Positions 25,732 through 37,285 of a stretch of DNA of 64,000 nt are shown piece by piece. Both the position numbers and the translations under genes were made by a program. The notes beneath the pieces were generated by a model. The model searched no databases, was not told the DNA's origin, and was given only the letters and a program-made list of their open reading frames with translations. The first letter of the stretch is position 1, and the number at the start of each line of letters is the position of its first letter. Source of the stretch: Ferrovum sp. JA12 (GTDB lineage Bacteria > Pseudomonadota > Gammaproteobacteria > Burkholderiales > Ferrovaceae); assembly GCF_001431705.1 (NCBI RefSeq), contig NZ_LJWX01000002.1, positions 310,001-374,000 on the forward strand, given 5' to 3'.

Positions 25732-26694
25732 TTAGGGGAAAGGGTGAGAATCCTGAGCGCTATCAAATTCCAATACTGCCTGAACTAAAAAACGTGGACG
25801 GTCACGCACTTGCTGATAGATGCGGCCAACGTATTCACCTAGTAATCCAATACCAAACAATAAAATACCGATCAGAAAGAAGGTGATAGCAAAGAGAGTG
25901 AAAACCCCTTCAGCTTCAGGACCGATGACTAAACGTCGAATAAATAAATAAACCACAAATAAAGCGGAGAGTATGGATAACCCCATCCCCATTAATGAAA
26001 ACCACTGTAAAGGGACTACAGAAAAACCTGTAATCAGATCGAAGTTGAGACGAATCAAACTGTATAAGGAATATTTAGATTCTCCCGCCGCTCTCTCCTC
26101 ATGGGCCACAGTTACCTCAGTGGGATTTGAAGAAAAAGTATAGGCGAGAGCCGGAATAAAAGTGTTGATTTCACGGCAAGAGGAGATGGCTTCAATGATT
26201 TTTTTATCATAGGCACGCATCATGCAACCTTGATCTGTCATATGAATACGAGTCATTTTTTCCCGCAAACGATTCATTAAGCGTGAGGCAATCCGACGCC
26301 AAGCGCTGTCTTGGCGCACAGCGCGAATAGTTCCCACATAATCATGCCCCAAATCATAGGCGTCCAGTAACTTTTGCATTTCCTCGGGCGGATTTTGTAG
26401 GTCAGCATCAAGGGTGATGACTACCTTCCCACGGCAGTATTCAAAACCTGCCATGATGGCCATATGCTGCCCATAATTACCATTCAGTAGAATGACCCGC
26501 GTCACATCACGACGAAGTTCAAACTGTACTCGTAGTAGCGCTGCTGAACGATCACGACTACCATCGTTAACAAAAATCACCTCATAAGGACGATTTAATT
26601 GATCTAAGGCCGGGTAGAGGCGATCAAATAACGCTTGTAACCCATCCTCTTCGTTGTAAACAGGAATGACCACTGATAATTGTTTGGCGTTCAT
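25732..26694 (-). CDS. arnC: Undecaprenyl-phosphate Ara4FN transferase ArnC
   Basis: 320 residues: family 2 glycosyltransferase (SVVIPVYNEEDGL, FVNDGSRDRS, TLDADLQNPPEEM), then two C-terminal membrane helices (GLSILSALFVVYLFI, LFAITFFLIGILLFGIGLLGEYVGRIY). It links the formylated sugar to undecaprenyl phosphate on the cytoplasmic face. It follows arnB by 8 bases and precedes the formyltransferase by 18. The fully consistent neighbourhood supports this over a generic dolichol-phosphate-mannose synthase-like enzyme. Confidence 0.9.
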   Translation of the reverse strand: MNAKQLSVVIPVYNEEDGLQALFDRLYPALDQLNRPYEVIFVNDGSRDRSAALLRVQFELRRDVTRVILLNGNYGQHMAIMAGFEYCRGKVVITLDADLQNPPEEMQKLLDAYDLGHDYVGTIRAVRQDSAWRRIASRLMNRLREKMTRIHMTDQGCMMRAYDKKIIEAISSCREINTFIPALAYTFSSNPTEVTVAHEERAAGESKYSLYSLIRLNFDLITGFSVVPLQWFSLMGMGLSILSALFVVYLFIRRLVIGPEAEGVFTLFAITFFLIGILLFGIGLLGEYVGRIYQQVRDRPRFLVQAVLEFDSAQDSHPFP

Positions 26695-26702
26695 ATTATG
26701 GA

Positions 26703-27839
26703 TTATCGTTTGAAGTGATGAAGTAGTTGTAATAATGTATCACAGACATAATCAACTTCTTCTAACTGAAGTGTTGGGAAAAGGGGCAGGGTGAGTGTAC
26801 TCTGACCTATGGTTTCAGCATGGGGAAAGTCTCCCTCTCGATATCCCAGTTGACGGTAGAGGGACGTTAAATGAATCGCCTCATAGGAAATACCCGTTCC
26901 GATCCCCATCTCTTGTAATTTGTTCATCAGTGTTTTTCTGTCAACGCTCAATTGATCTAGAGGTAACAAAGGGGCAAAGAAATTCCAACTATGCCCCCGG
27001 TCACCTCTGTAGGGCAGAATGAGCGAGGAACCTGACAGGCGTTCAAAGTAACGGTTAACGAGAGCGTGACGCTTATCAATGAATTCACTCAGGCGTGCTA
27101 ACTGCAGTAAACCAAGCCTTGCGTTGACATCAGGGAGATTGTATTTACCACCCAACACCGTGACATCACGGGTCCCATCGGTGAGCCGTTGAATACCGTG
27201 AAAACGATAAGCTTCAGAGCGCTTGGCTTCCTCCTCAGAAGAGAAAATTAAAGCGCCTCCTTCAATGGTGGTGATGTTTTTATTGGGATGAAAGCTGAAG
27301 CTAACAATATCGCCCAAGCTCCCTATTAACTGGTTTTGCCAGCGACTACCAATGGCCAAGGCTGCATCCTCAATGACTCTGAGATTTTTTTCTCGTGCCA
27401 ATTGGTATAGAGCCTCCATATCCATGGGGTGCCCAGCAAAATGGGTGGGCATTAATACCTTAGTGCGCGTAGTAATTGCATTGCTGGCTTGCAATAAATC
27501 CATATTACGCGTGATGGGATCTACCTCCACAAAAACAGGTGTTGCCCCGGTATGCATGATGGCATTGGCACAGGAGAAAAAAGTCTGTGCTGGCATAATC
27601 ACTTCATCACCCGGGCCAACGCCAAGGGTGAGTAATGCCACTTCCATGGCGGCGGTAGCTGAGGTAAAGACGCGGGCAGGTCGCTCGTTATGCATCACCG
27701 ACAAGGCTTTCTCAAAGGCTTGTACTTGCGGGCCAGTGGTAATCCAAAGGGAGCGTAAGGTGTCCGAGACCGCCCCTACCATCTCTTCATCAATGGTAGG
27801 ACGTGCAAAAGGAATATAAGGGCGATTAGCTGCGGGCAA
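26703..27839 (-). CDS. arnB: UDP-4-amino-4-deoxy-L-arabinose aminotransferase ArnB
   Basis: 378-residue DegT/DnrJ/EryC1 aminotransferase. The PLP-binding Lys is in SFHPNKNITTIEGGAL, and the N-terminal IPFARPTIDEEMVGAV and VIEDAALAIGSRW are those of ArnB. It converts UDP-4-keto-arabinose to UDP-Ara4N using glutamate. It overlaps the upstream small flippase-subunit gene by 14 bases. Confidence 0.93.
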   Translation of the reverse strand: MPAANRPYIPFARPTIDEEMVGAVSDTLRSLWITTGPQVQAFEKALSVMHNERPARVFTSATAAMEVALLTLGVGPGDEVIMPAQTFFSCANAIMHTGATPVFVEVDPITRNMDLLQASNAITTRTKVLMPTHFAGHPMDMEALYQLAREKNLRVIEDAALAIGSRWQNQLIGSLGDIVSFSFHPNKNITTIEGGALIFSSEEEAKRSEAYRFHGIQRLTDGTRDVTVLGGKYNLPDVNARLGLLQLARLSEFIDKRHALVNRYFERLSGSSLILPYRGDRGHSWNFFAPLLPLDQLSVDRKTLMNKLQEMGIGTGISYEAIHLTSLYRQLGYREGDFPHAETIGQSTLTLPLFPTLQLEEVDYVCDTLLQLLHHFKR

Positions 27840-28193
27840 TTAGAAAAACTCCCAGAATAATTATAACAATGCCAGCCACACGAGTGAGTGACATACTCTC
27901 GCCAAGCCACAGGGCTGCGATCAGGGCATTGACCACATAGCCGATGGAGAGCATGGGGTAGGCTATGGATACGGGCACTCTTGAGAGAGCTAAAATCCAT
28001 ACCACTACGCTGACCACATAACAACCTAAGCCACCTATTATGTGAATTTCTGTGGCTAATCGCCAACCAACAGGCCACAGGTTGTTTACATTAAACTCAA
28101 AATGGCCTACTGCGTTGGTGCCAGCTTTGAGTAAGAGTTGAGCGGTGGCATTGAGCAACACCCCTGTTAAAATCAGTAGAAAAGAAATGGTAT

Positions 28194-28197
<4 letters not shown>
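27826..28197 (-). CDS. Small multidrug-resistance/EamA-type membrane protein, probable Ara4N flippase subunit (ArnE/F-like)
   Basis: 123 residues with four membrane helices: LLLILTGVLLNATAQLLLKA at the start, VSIAYPMLSIGYVVNALIAA in the middle, VAGIVIIILGVFLIA at the end. The position between arnT and arnB matches ArnE or ArnF, which flip undecaprenyl-phosphate-Ara4N. Enterics use two such subunits; only one is seen here, so it may act as a homodimer. It overlaps arnT by 4 bases and arnB by 14. Confidence 0.82.
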
Positions 28198-30847
<2,650 letters not shown>

Positions 30848-30865
30848 CTAACTAATTTGAGTGAT

Positions 30866-33214
30866 ATGGCAAAGACTAAGCCTATTTCTGTTGAATCAAA
30901 CGCCCTGCCCGTTAAACTGATGAGGCTGATTCGTGAGGCACTGTGGGGGCTTATTGTAGTGTCTGCCCTCTATCTTGCTCTCATTTTGATCACTTATCAT
31001 CGCTCAGACCCAGGTTGGTCGGTGTTGTCTTCAGGACAGGATATTGCCAATGCTGGGGGGCGAATTGGAGCGTATCTGTCTGATTTGTTATTGTATTTAT
31101 ATGGTTTTTCTGCCGCTTGGTTTGTTTTTGGTTTGTTATTGATGGCACGGCGTGCCTATTATTTCATGGCTGAATCTCGGGAGGTTCAACTCGGCATCAA
31201 AGAGAGCTATGAACATAAACACTGGTTTTGGGCGAGTTTAATTGGTTTTGTTTTTGTTTTATTTTCTTCCTCTGCGATTGAAGCAATGCGTTTTGCCGGC
31301 CGATCTTTTAGTCTTCCGCTCAATCCAACGGGGCCGGGCACATGCAGTGGAGCGGGCGGTATTATTGGTTGCGAGTTAGCAGATGTTCTCTCCGGCGCCC
31401 TTGGCATCAGCGGCGCTTTGATGCTCTTGTTACTGTTTTTTGCAGCAGGTTTGTCTTTAACTACGGGTATTTCTTGGATTAAATTATCGGAGTGGTTAGG
31501 TGGTAAGGTGGAGGATACGGTGGTAGGTTCAATACAGGCTCTAAAGACTTGGCAAGACAGACGAGTCGGGCGTAGAGCCGAGGTGGCTAGGGAAGCCACT
31601 GTAGTGCAAGCCCGGCGCCAATTAAAAGAACAAGAGCCCTTGATTATTGCTTCTCCCGTGGTGCAAATCCCTCAGTCGGCACGTGCTGTTAAGGAAAAAC
31701 AGGTATCACTTTTTCAGGATATGCCTGACTCTGATCTACCTCCCTTGTCTTTACTGGATATGGCTGAAACCTCAGCGGAGATGATTTCACAGGAAACCTT
31801 GGAATTTACCTCTCGGCTTATTGAGCGTAAGTTAGCGGATTTTAATGTGGAAGTGCGGGTATTAGCCGCCTACCCAGGTCCTGTTATTACGCGCTATGAA
31901 ATTGAACCGGCAGTAGGGGTTAAGGGTAGTCAAATTGTGAATTTAATTAAGGATCTTGGTCGCGCATTATCGGTGGGTAATATTCGCGTAGTGGAAACCA
32001 TTCCTGGTAAAAGCTATATGGGTCTTGAGATTCCAAATCCTAAACGCGAAACCGTCAGGCTCTCTGAAATTGTAGGCTCGCAAGCCTATGGCGATATGCC
32101 CTCGCCATTAGCCCTAGCCATGGGGAAAGATATTGCCGGCAATCCGGTGGTGGTGGATCTTGCTAAAATGCCCCATTTGTTGGTGGCAGGAACGACTGGC
32201 TCAGGTAAGTCCGTGGCCATTAATGCCATGATTTTAAGTTTGCTTTATAAAGCGACACCGCAACAGATACGACTTATTTTAGTGGATCCTAAAATGCTTG
32301 AGTTATCTGTCTATGACGGTATTCCTCACCTCTTGGCACCGGTGGTGGTAGATATGAAAGAGGCGGCTCATGCCTTGCAATGGTGTGTGGCGGAAATGGA
32401 TAAGCGTTATAAATTAATGTCCGCCTTGGGGGTTAGAAATTTGGCTGGCTACAATACAAAAATTGAGGAGGCTGAGAATGCGGGGGAATCGATTCCCCAT
32501 CCCTTCTCCTTGACTCCTGATGAGCCAGAACCCCTGATTGCTTTACCCAACATTGTAGTGGTGATTGATGAGTTAGCAGATTTAATGATGGTGGTGGGTA
32601 AAAAAGTTGAGGAACTGATCGCTCGTATTGCTCAAAAAGCTCGTGCCGCTGGCATACATTTAGTGGTAGCCACACAGCGTCCTTCCGTTGATGTGATAAC
32701 GGGATTAATTAAAGCCAATATTCCAACACGCGTATCTTTTCAAGTATCAAGCCGTGTGGATTCCAGAACTATTTTAGATCAGATGGGCGCTGAGTCTTTG
32801 TTAGGACAAGGGGATATGTTGTATTTACCAACGGGAGCGGGTTATCCACAGCGAGTGCATGGAGCTTATGTGGCCGATCATGAGGTTCATCGTGTGGTGG
32901 ATTTTTTGAAAAAACAAGGTGAGCCAGATTATATTGAGGGTCTTCTAACGGGTGAAGCAAGTTTAAACGATACCGAGGGATCCTCTGGCAACGCATCTGT
33001 AGACAGCTCAGCAGAAAAGGATCCCCTCTACGATCAAGCGGTGGCTATTGTTATTGAAACAAGACGTGCTTCTATCTCCTTAGTGCAACGACATCTTCGG
33101 ATTGGATACAATCGGGCTGCTCGTTTAATTGAGGAAATGGAGAAAGCAGGGTTGGTATCCACCATGGCCACCAATGGTAATCGAGAAGTTTTAGTTCCTG
33201 GAAGAGAGCAGTGA
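30866..33214 (+). CDS. ftsK: DNA translocase FtsK
   Basis: The ATG at 30866 was chosen; it gives [15 protein letters not shown] followed directly by the first membrane helix, whereas the longer frame adds 35 non-conserved residues that overlap trxB. 782 residues: four membrane segments in the first 200, a short linker, the motor domain with Walker A TTGSGKS (about 443-449) and Walker [13 protein letters not shown], and a C-terminal winged-helix gamma domain ([23 protein letters not shown]). It pumps chromosome dimers at the septum and activates XerCD. The linker is short for the family. lolA follows with a one-base overlap. Confidence 0.94.
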   Translation: MAKTKPISVESNALPVKLMRLIREALWGLIVVSALYLALILITYHRSDPGWSVLSSGQDIANAGGRIGAYLSDLLLYLYGFSAAWFVFGLLLMARRAYYFMAESREVQLGIKESYEHKHWFWASLIGFVFVLFSSSAIEAMRFAGRSFSLPLNPTGPGTCSGAGGIIGCELADVLSGALGISGALMLLLLFFAAGLSLTTGISWIKLSEWLGGKVEDTVVGSIQALKTWQDRRVGRRAEVAREATVVQARRQLKEQEPLIIASPVVQIPQSARAVKEKQVSLFQDMPDSDLPPLSLLDMAETSAEMISQETLEFTSRLIERKLADFNVEVRVLAAYPGPVITRYEIEPAVGVKGSQIVNLIKDLGRALSVGNIRVVETIPGKSYMGLEIPNPKRETVRLSEIVGSQAYGDMPSPLALAMGKDIAGNPVVVDLAKMPHLLVAGTTGSGKSVAINAMILSLLYKATPQQIRLILVDPKMLELSVYDGIPHLLAPVVVDMKEAAHALQWCVAEMDKRYKLMSALGVRNLAGYNTKIEEAENAGESIPHPFSLTPDEPEPLIALPNIVVVIDELADLMMVVGKKVEELIARIAQKARAAGIHLVVATQRPSVDVITGLIKANIPTRVSFQVSSRVDSRTILDQMGAESLLGQGDMLYLPTGAGYPQRVHGAYVADHEVHRVVDFLKKQGEPDYIEGLLTGEASLNDTEGSSGNASVDSSAEKDPLYDQAVAIVIETRRASISLVQRHLRIGYNRAARLIEEMEKAGLVSTMATNGNREVLVPGREQ

Positions 33215-33831
33215 TGAAGAAAATACTACTATTAGTGTCCCTATTAATGTTGAGCGTATCCTTAAACGTCTCAGCTACCGGATTATCGCGGTTAAATGAT
33301 TTTATTCAACATACCAAAGAGGGGAGAGCCAGCTTTACGCAAACCAGTGTCAATGAAAAAGGTCAGGTGATTGGAAAAACCTCCACCGGAGTTTTTGAGT
33401 TTTCTCGTCCAGGATTGTTTCGTTGGAACTACCAACTGCCTTATCAGCAAAGCATAATTGGGGATGGTAAAAATTTATGGATTTGGGATCCTGATCTTGA
33501 GCAGGTGACCCGTAAACCTCTAAGTGGCAGCTTAGGGTCAACGCCTGCCGCTCTTCTAGCCGGAGACAACACCCTTGAAAAGGGTTTTAACCTGATGGAA
33601 GCTCCTGAGGACAACGGTTTACAGTGGGTAAGTGCAACCCCTAAAACTCAAGAAGCGGGCTTTCAGTCGATTAAGATGGGCTTTGATGATCAATCTTTGG
33701 TAGTGATGGAGCTGGTGGATAGTTTCAAGCATACTGTGATTATCCATTTTGGTTCTTTAAACAAGGCACCTCATTTTAAAGAAGGATATTTTCATTTTAG
33801 TCCCCCAACTGGGGCAGATGTTATTGAATAG
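33214..33831 (+). CDS. lolA: Outer-membrane lipoprotein carrier LolA
   Basis: 205 residues with signal peptide (KKILLLVSLLMLSVSLNVSA). The mature protein opens LSRLNDFIQHTKEGRASFTQT, with FEFSRPGLFRWNYQLPYQQSIIGDGKNLWIWDPDLEQVT, the LolA core. It ferries lipoproteins across the periplasm from LolCDE to LolB. The ATG at 33214 sits in TGATG with the ftsK stop. This ftsK-lolA order is common in Proteobacteria. Confidence 0.93.
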   Translation: MKKILLLVSLLMLSVSLNVSATGLSRLNDFIQHTKEGRASFTQTSVNEKGQVIGKTSTGVFEFSRPGLFRWNYQLPYQQSIIGDGKNLWIWDPDLEQVTRKPLSGSLGSTPAALLAGDNTLEKGFNLMEAPEDNGLQWVSATPKTQEAGFQSIKMGFDDQSLVVMELVDSFKHTVIIHFGSLNKAPHFKEGYFHFSPPTGADVIE

Positions 33832-33971
33832 TATTGATTAACTATTAAACTCTCTTCTGAGCCAAAATTTTTTAGTATGATGGGAAAAAATATCATCATA
33901 GAGACTTTGTCCTTTAAAAAAATTAATGCAAAGATTGATTTTTATTCTATGACAGACCATAATATCGAATT

Positions 33972-34048
33972 CGGGGTGTAGCGTAGCCTGGTAGCGCGCC
34001 TGGTTTGGGACCAGGATGTCGGGAGTTCGAATCTCTCCACCCCGACCA
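33972..34048 (+). tRNA. tRNA-Pro (TGG)
   Basis: 77 bases including CCA; acceptor CGGGGTG pairs with CACCCCG, the anticodon loop TTTGGGA gives TGG, and the T-arm is GGGAGTTCGAATCTCTC. First of three tRNAs in tandem. Confidence 0.96.
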
Positions 34049-34073
34049 AAGTCTTTTGTAGTTTGCCTGATGG

Positions 34074-34150
34074 GTGCCCGTAGCTCAATCGGATAGAGCA
34101 CCAGCCTTCTAAGCTGGGGGTTACAGGTTCGATTCCTGTCGGGCACGCCA
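34074..34150 (+). tRNA. tRNA-Arg (TCT)
   Basis: 77 bases including CCA; acceptor GTGCCCG pairs with CGGGCAC, anticodon stem CCAGC/GCTGG encloses CTTCTAA with TCT, and the T-loop is ACAGGTTCGATTCCTGT. Confidence 0.96.
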
Positions 34151-34159
34151 ATTTCAATG

Positions 34160-34235
34160 GTGGCTGTAGCTCAGTTGGTAGAGTCCCGGATTGTGATTCC
34201 GGTTGTCGTGGGTTCGAGTCCCATCAGCCACCCCA
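34160..34235 (+). tRNA. tRNA-His (GTG)
   Basis: 76 bases including CCA. Acceptor GTGGCTG pairs with CAGCCAC, the anticodon stem CCGGA/TCCGG encloses TTGTGAT with GTG, the discriminator is C, and a G precedes at 34159 for the usual G-1. The decayed region begins right after it. Confidence 0.96.
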
Positions 34236-34318
34236 TTCTTGTTTTCTTTTTAGTTGTCCTAAGCACTTAAAATTACTAGCAATTAACTACTCAATCGCTT
34301 TCAAACGCCAGTTGAAAA

Positions 34319-34885
34319 CTAAATCAACACTGAATAATTCTTAAGTAACGAAACAGTTTGTGGCAATTGCTGCTTTTGTAAGCAAGTTAAAAATTCATCC
34401 ATGTTCATTACTGGATTTTTCAAAGCACTACGTTGGTCTTTAAAAGCTTTGCAACAAATTGCAGGGGCCATATCTATCTGGTAATAAATAAAGTCATCTG
34501 GATGGATGACTTCAATCTGAAACGTTAGCAAATAATTAGTAGGAAAATCCTTTTGATTAAATGTCACAATCGCATCGGCCTTGCATTTTATAGCTGCAGC
34601 TAGCACCTGCCTGTCATCTTTATCAGGTAACGCTAAACCTTCAATTAAACATTCATAGCCTTCCACTTTTGCATTGGGTACATGACTGTCCATCAAGTTG
34701 CGTACATGCTCAAGTTTCTCTCTAGTATATCTGCCTGCGCGCACTAAAGCGTTTATCCACTCTTCGTGTATCGTAGCTGTCCAGTAAGCATTAAATAAAT
34801 CACGATTTGCACAGCGCATTAAGCTGTCGTGTTATGGGGCAGGGTACAGTACACATGCCTCTAACAAAACAGCAAAACGCGCCAT
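34319..34885 (-). pseudogene. PIN-domain toxin gene interrupted by one in-frame TAA
   Basis: The frame starts at ATG 34885 and reads MARFAVLLEACVLYPAP, then TAA at 34834-34832, then HDSLMRCANRDLFNAYW and on to 34319. The two parts join in the same frame into a PIN-domain protein of the type with VLYPAPLRD...L and IHEEW, VTFNQKDFP blocks; the TAA stands where the family has a Leu. A re-start at 34819 would yield only 166 residues lacking the first metal-binding strand. It is paired with a helix-turn-helix antitoxin gene 5 bases upstream that has a similar lesion. Confidence 0.8.
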
Positions 34886-34890
34886 TCTGT

Positions 34891-35346
34891 TTAATCCCTC
34901 ATACCCAACTCTTGCGAGGCCGCAGTTAATTCATCTAATGCTGTGTTACGCTTAACTAGCAATGATTCTTTATAAGCCAGAACATCACTTACTAATACAC
35001 GGCGATGAGCACCCACTTTACGGTGAGGCAATTCGCCCTTTTCTAACAAACTCACTAAATGTGAGCAGCTAACATTCAGCAAATTAGTAGCTTCTTGTGT
35101 ACTGAGTTCATCGTGAATTGGAACCAAGCTAATTGCATTGCCTTTTGCCATTTCTGAAACAATATCTAACAGTAATTACATAATTTTCCCTGGCAACACC
35201 AAATCATCAGCTACGCCATTATTGGCGCGTAAAGTTAGTTGCACCCTGCCTGCATCTGCATATTTACTCAACATACGGCTAGATTGTTTAGCAGCTTCAA
35301 TCTCTGGCACTGTGGGTAAATGTACTGCATTGTGCATCGCGTTCAT
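34891..35346 (-). pseudogene. Helix-turn-helix (excisionase-type) antitoxin gene interrupted by one in-frame TAA
   Basis: The frame opens with ATG 35346 behind AGAGG and reads MNAMHNAVHLPTVPEIEAA through VLPGKIM, then TAA at 35178-35176, then LLLDIVSEMAKGNAISLVPI, followed by the DNA-binding part ELSTQEATNLLNVSCSHLVSLLEKGELPHRKVGAHRRV. Both sides match one antitoxin family of the PIN pairs, where the stop sits in the helix before the AKGNA motif. A re-start at 35151 could still make an 86-residue DNA-binding fragment. Confidence 0.78.
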
Positions 35347-35435
35347 TTCTTATTACCTCTAAAGTAAGCTTGATTTATGCTTTACATGAATTGACTAAAC
35401 GAAATAAAAGAAATAAACGAAACGGATAAGTTTTA

Positions 35436-35732
35436 TTAAGTAGCGAGATATAAATCTAAACGATCTTTAGCAACACTTTCGTCATGATAATTGGTTAGGG
35501 CGGAAGTTAAAAAATTATCCATTAATAATTTAATGAATAAATCTTTTGAAACCTTTGAATCTAAAACTATTTTATCTTCTGCTTGGTTAAATCTAATTTT
35601 CCTGTCAATGTTGGGAATGTTTGACTCTTTCCCATTTAAGGGGGCAACTTTACTATTTACAATTAGCTCATAAAACAGTGGTCCTGTGATGGTTTTACAG
35701 CTACTGTAAGCTGGTGCTTCAGAGGGAACTCT
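35436..35732 (-). pseudogene. Headless gene remnant, family uncertain
   Basis: An open frame of 98 codons on the minus strand ends with TAA at 35438-35436. It has no start codon near its upstream end, which is a stop at 35735-35733. It reads like real protein: ITGPLFYELIVNSKVAPLN, KIRFNQAEDKIVLDS, then KDLFIKLLMDNFLTSALTN. The C-terminal pattern faintly recalls DUF4868 (KwaB-like) proteins from memory; that is not a firm identification. It lies in the same AT-rich, decayed stretch as the broken toxin-antitoxin pair. Confidence 0.45.
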
Positions 35733-35917
35733 TTAAGCTTCTGTAAGAATTATCCCTACGCAACGACTAAATTAATGTCAGGAAAGTATTTTATTACACT
35801 CCAATATTAAGGCATTAAACATAAAAAATAATAAGTTGATTTCAGCGCTCGCAACAGCATCTTTGTGAGTCACAGTAAGTAGTGGCGCTAAAAAAATGTC
35901 AGATAGGGGGTCTTTAG
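35733..35917. other. Intergenic region without recognised features
   Basis: AT-rich, short stops in all frames; presumably carries the promoter of the gene at 35918 and debris of the upstream remnant. Confidence 0.4.
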
Positions 35918-36289
35918 ATGAGCGCTTTGGTGGAGCTTTATCAACGATTTAACGACATTGATCTTCAAATAAGAGAGCGTTTTAGTAGTATTGTTCCTGC
36001 ATTTACGAACAATCCTCTAATACTTATTAAAACGCCTCTTACTCAGTGTGAAAGTCCACATTATCCAGATCAGGTCTTTATTGATGAAGTCAGTAGTGCG
36101 CAATGCTTTTCATTTGGTGACTCCGGGTTTATCTTTCTCTGGACAGCCCCTTGGCTAGTTTATTGTGAATCAGTGGGTGGTGGGAACTCTTGGCAGGAGG
36201 TTAAGAACATTTTGTTTTGTACAAAAAATGGCTTATTGATGGACAAAAAAGAAAGAGAAATTCTTATTTACCAAAAATTAATGTGGTAA
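35918..36289 (+). CDS. Hypothetical protein of 123 residues
   Basis: No family recognised. The ATG at 35918 follows GGGGGTCT (good spacing). The product is soluble, with LVELYQRFNDIDLQIRERFSS at the N-terminus (likely helical) and a hydrophobic aromatic centre FGDSGFIFLWTAPWLVYCES. An overlapping frame (36217-36435), shifted by one base class, continues with the plausible protein stretch NVVNGLNTVLSLGIKTVLLQL, so a frameshift near an A-run at 36221-36226 may have split a longer gene. It precedes the sigma-factor gene in the same direction. Confidence 0.45.
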   Translation: MSALVELYQRFNDIDLQIRERFSSIVPAFTNNPLILIKTPLTQCESPHYPDQVFIDEVSSAQCFSFGDSGFIFLWTAPWLVYCESVGGGNSWQEVKNILFCTKNGLLMDKKEREILIYQKLMW

Positions 36290-36513
36290 ATGGGTTAAAT
36301 ACCGTTCTCTCTTTAGGCATTAAAACGGTACTATTGCAACTACTCGTTGTGTGTGATGAAAAAATGGATCGTTTGTTAAGTAGTAATCCAAGACGTAAAA
36401 TTTTGTCCGATAAAAGAAGGGAGGTATTGGGATAGTGTTGCTTTAGACAAAATGATCTGGATTAGTCATAAAGATTAGATACAATAAGATCCTGTTCTGT
36501 TATTGGATCTGTT

Positions 36514-37116
36514 ATGAATACCCTTGAATCAGCGCTAACAAGTAATCCTCGATTACTTGAAGAAATGAGACGAACTATGATGAAATTTGCTCTGCTGCAG
36601 TTGGGGGAGATTCATGCGGCTGAGGATGTGGTCCAAGAGGCAATATTGGGAGCCCTAAAAAATAGTCAACAATTTCAGGGTGAGTCAGCGTTTAAGACTT
36701 GGGTTTTTGCTATTTTAAAAAATAAAATTATTGATTTGATTCGTCAAAAAAACCGTAGTATCAATATAAGCTCTTTCAGTGTTGATGATGAGGCTGATTT
36801 GGACGAGTTATTCGATCAACAGGGTCATTGGTTACCCGGTGAAAAACCTCAAGCTTGGACTAATCCAGAACAGCAAGCTGAGGATAAGCAATTTTGGGTT
36901 ATTTTAGAGATGTGTCTTGACCGGTTACCTAAACAACAAGCTCAATTATTCATGATGAGAGAGCACCTAGGGCTAGAGGTCAAAGAAATCGGTGTGACTC
37001 TTCGCTTAACGGTCACCAATATAAATGTTTTACTATACCGCGCAAGGTTACGTTTAAGAGAATGCCTAGAAAACAACTGGTACATGAATAATTCGGTTAA
37101 TAATTATGATGAATAA
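36514..37116 (+). CDS. ECF-type sigma-70 family RNA polymerase sigma factor
   Basis: 200 residues. Region 2: AEDVVQEAILGALKNSQQF and FKTWVFAILKNKIIDLIRQ; region 4: LDRLPKQQAQLFMMREHLGLEVKEIG then VTNINVLLYRARLRLRECLE. No anti-sigma membrane protein follows; instead an overlapping 59-residue zinc-finger-like protein does. It redirects RNA polymerase to a stress regulon that cannot be inferred here. The spacer between regions 2 and 4 is longer than in minimal ECF factors. Confidence 0.92.
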   Translation: MNTLESALTSNPRLLEEMRRTMMKFALLQLGEIHAAEDVVQEAILGALKNSQQFQGESAFKTWVFAILKNKIIDLIRQKNRSINISSFSVDDEADLDELFDQQGHWLPGEKPQAWTNPEQQAEDKQFWVILEMCLDRLPKQQAQLFMMREHLGLEVKEIGVTLRLTVTNINVLLYRARLRLRECLENNWYMNNSVNNYDE

Positions 37117-37285
37117 CTGTCAAGACATAACAAAGCTTCTCTCGGAAGCCCAAGATAGAACTCTTTCATGGATAGAAAGGATCAAGATTCGTTTACACCT
37201 CTTTATTTGCGATGGTTGCACAAATTTTAATCATAACCTTCAGGATATGCGTCAATTACTGGATCGTTATTTTTCTGGTAAATAG
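37106..37285 (+). CDS. Small zf-HC2-like protein, probable anti-sigma partner
   Basis: 59 residues, overlapping the sigma gene by 11 bases. The product starts MMNNCQDITKLLSEAQDR and has IRLHLFICDGCTNF, giving the H-x3-C-x2-C of the zinc-binding anti-sigma (ZAS/zf-HC2) fold. There is no membrane helix. Similar tiny proteins accompany ECF genes in other Betaproteobacteria, where they are believed to bind the sigma factor under reducing conditions; that role is inferred. Either ATG (37106 or 37109) may be the start. Confidence 0.75.
   Translation: MMNNCQDITKLLSEAQDRTLSWIERIKIRLHLFICDGCTNFNHNLQDMRQLLDRYFSGK

Noticed and set aside
27352-27819. 155-codon frame on the plus strand inside arnB
   Set aside because: Shadow of a conserved aminotransferase gene; no ribosome-binding site and no family resemblance.
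33838-34157. Minus-strand open frames opposite the tRNA-Pro and tRNA-Arg genes
   Set aside because: Antisense translation of tRNA genes produces well-known spurious proteins of this look; tRNA structures explain the DNA.
35138-35362. Plus-strand 74-codon frame opposite the antitoxin
   Set aside because: It is the antisense of the antitoxin pseudogene, which has family-like sequence on the other strand.
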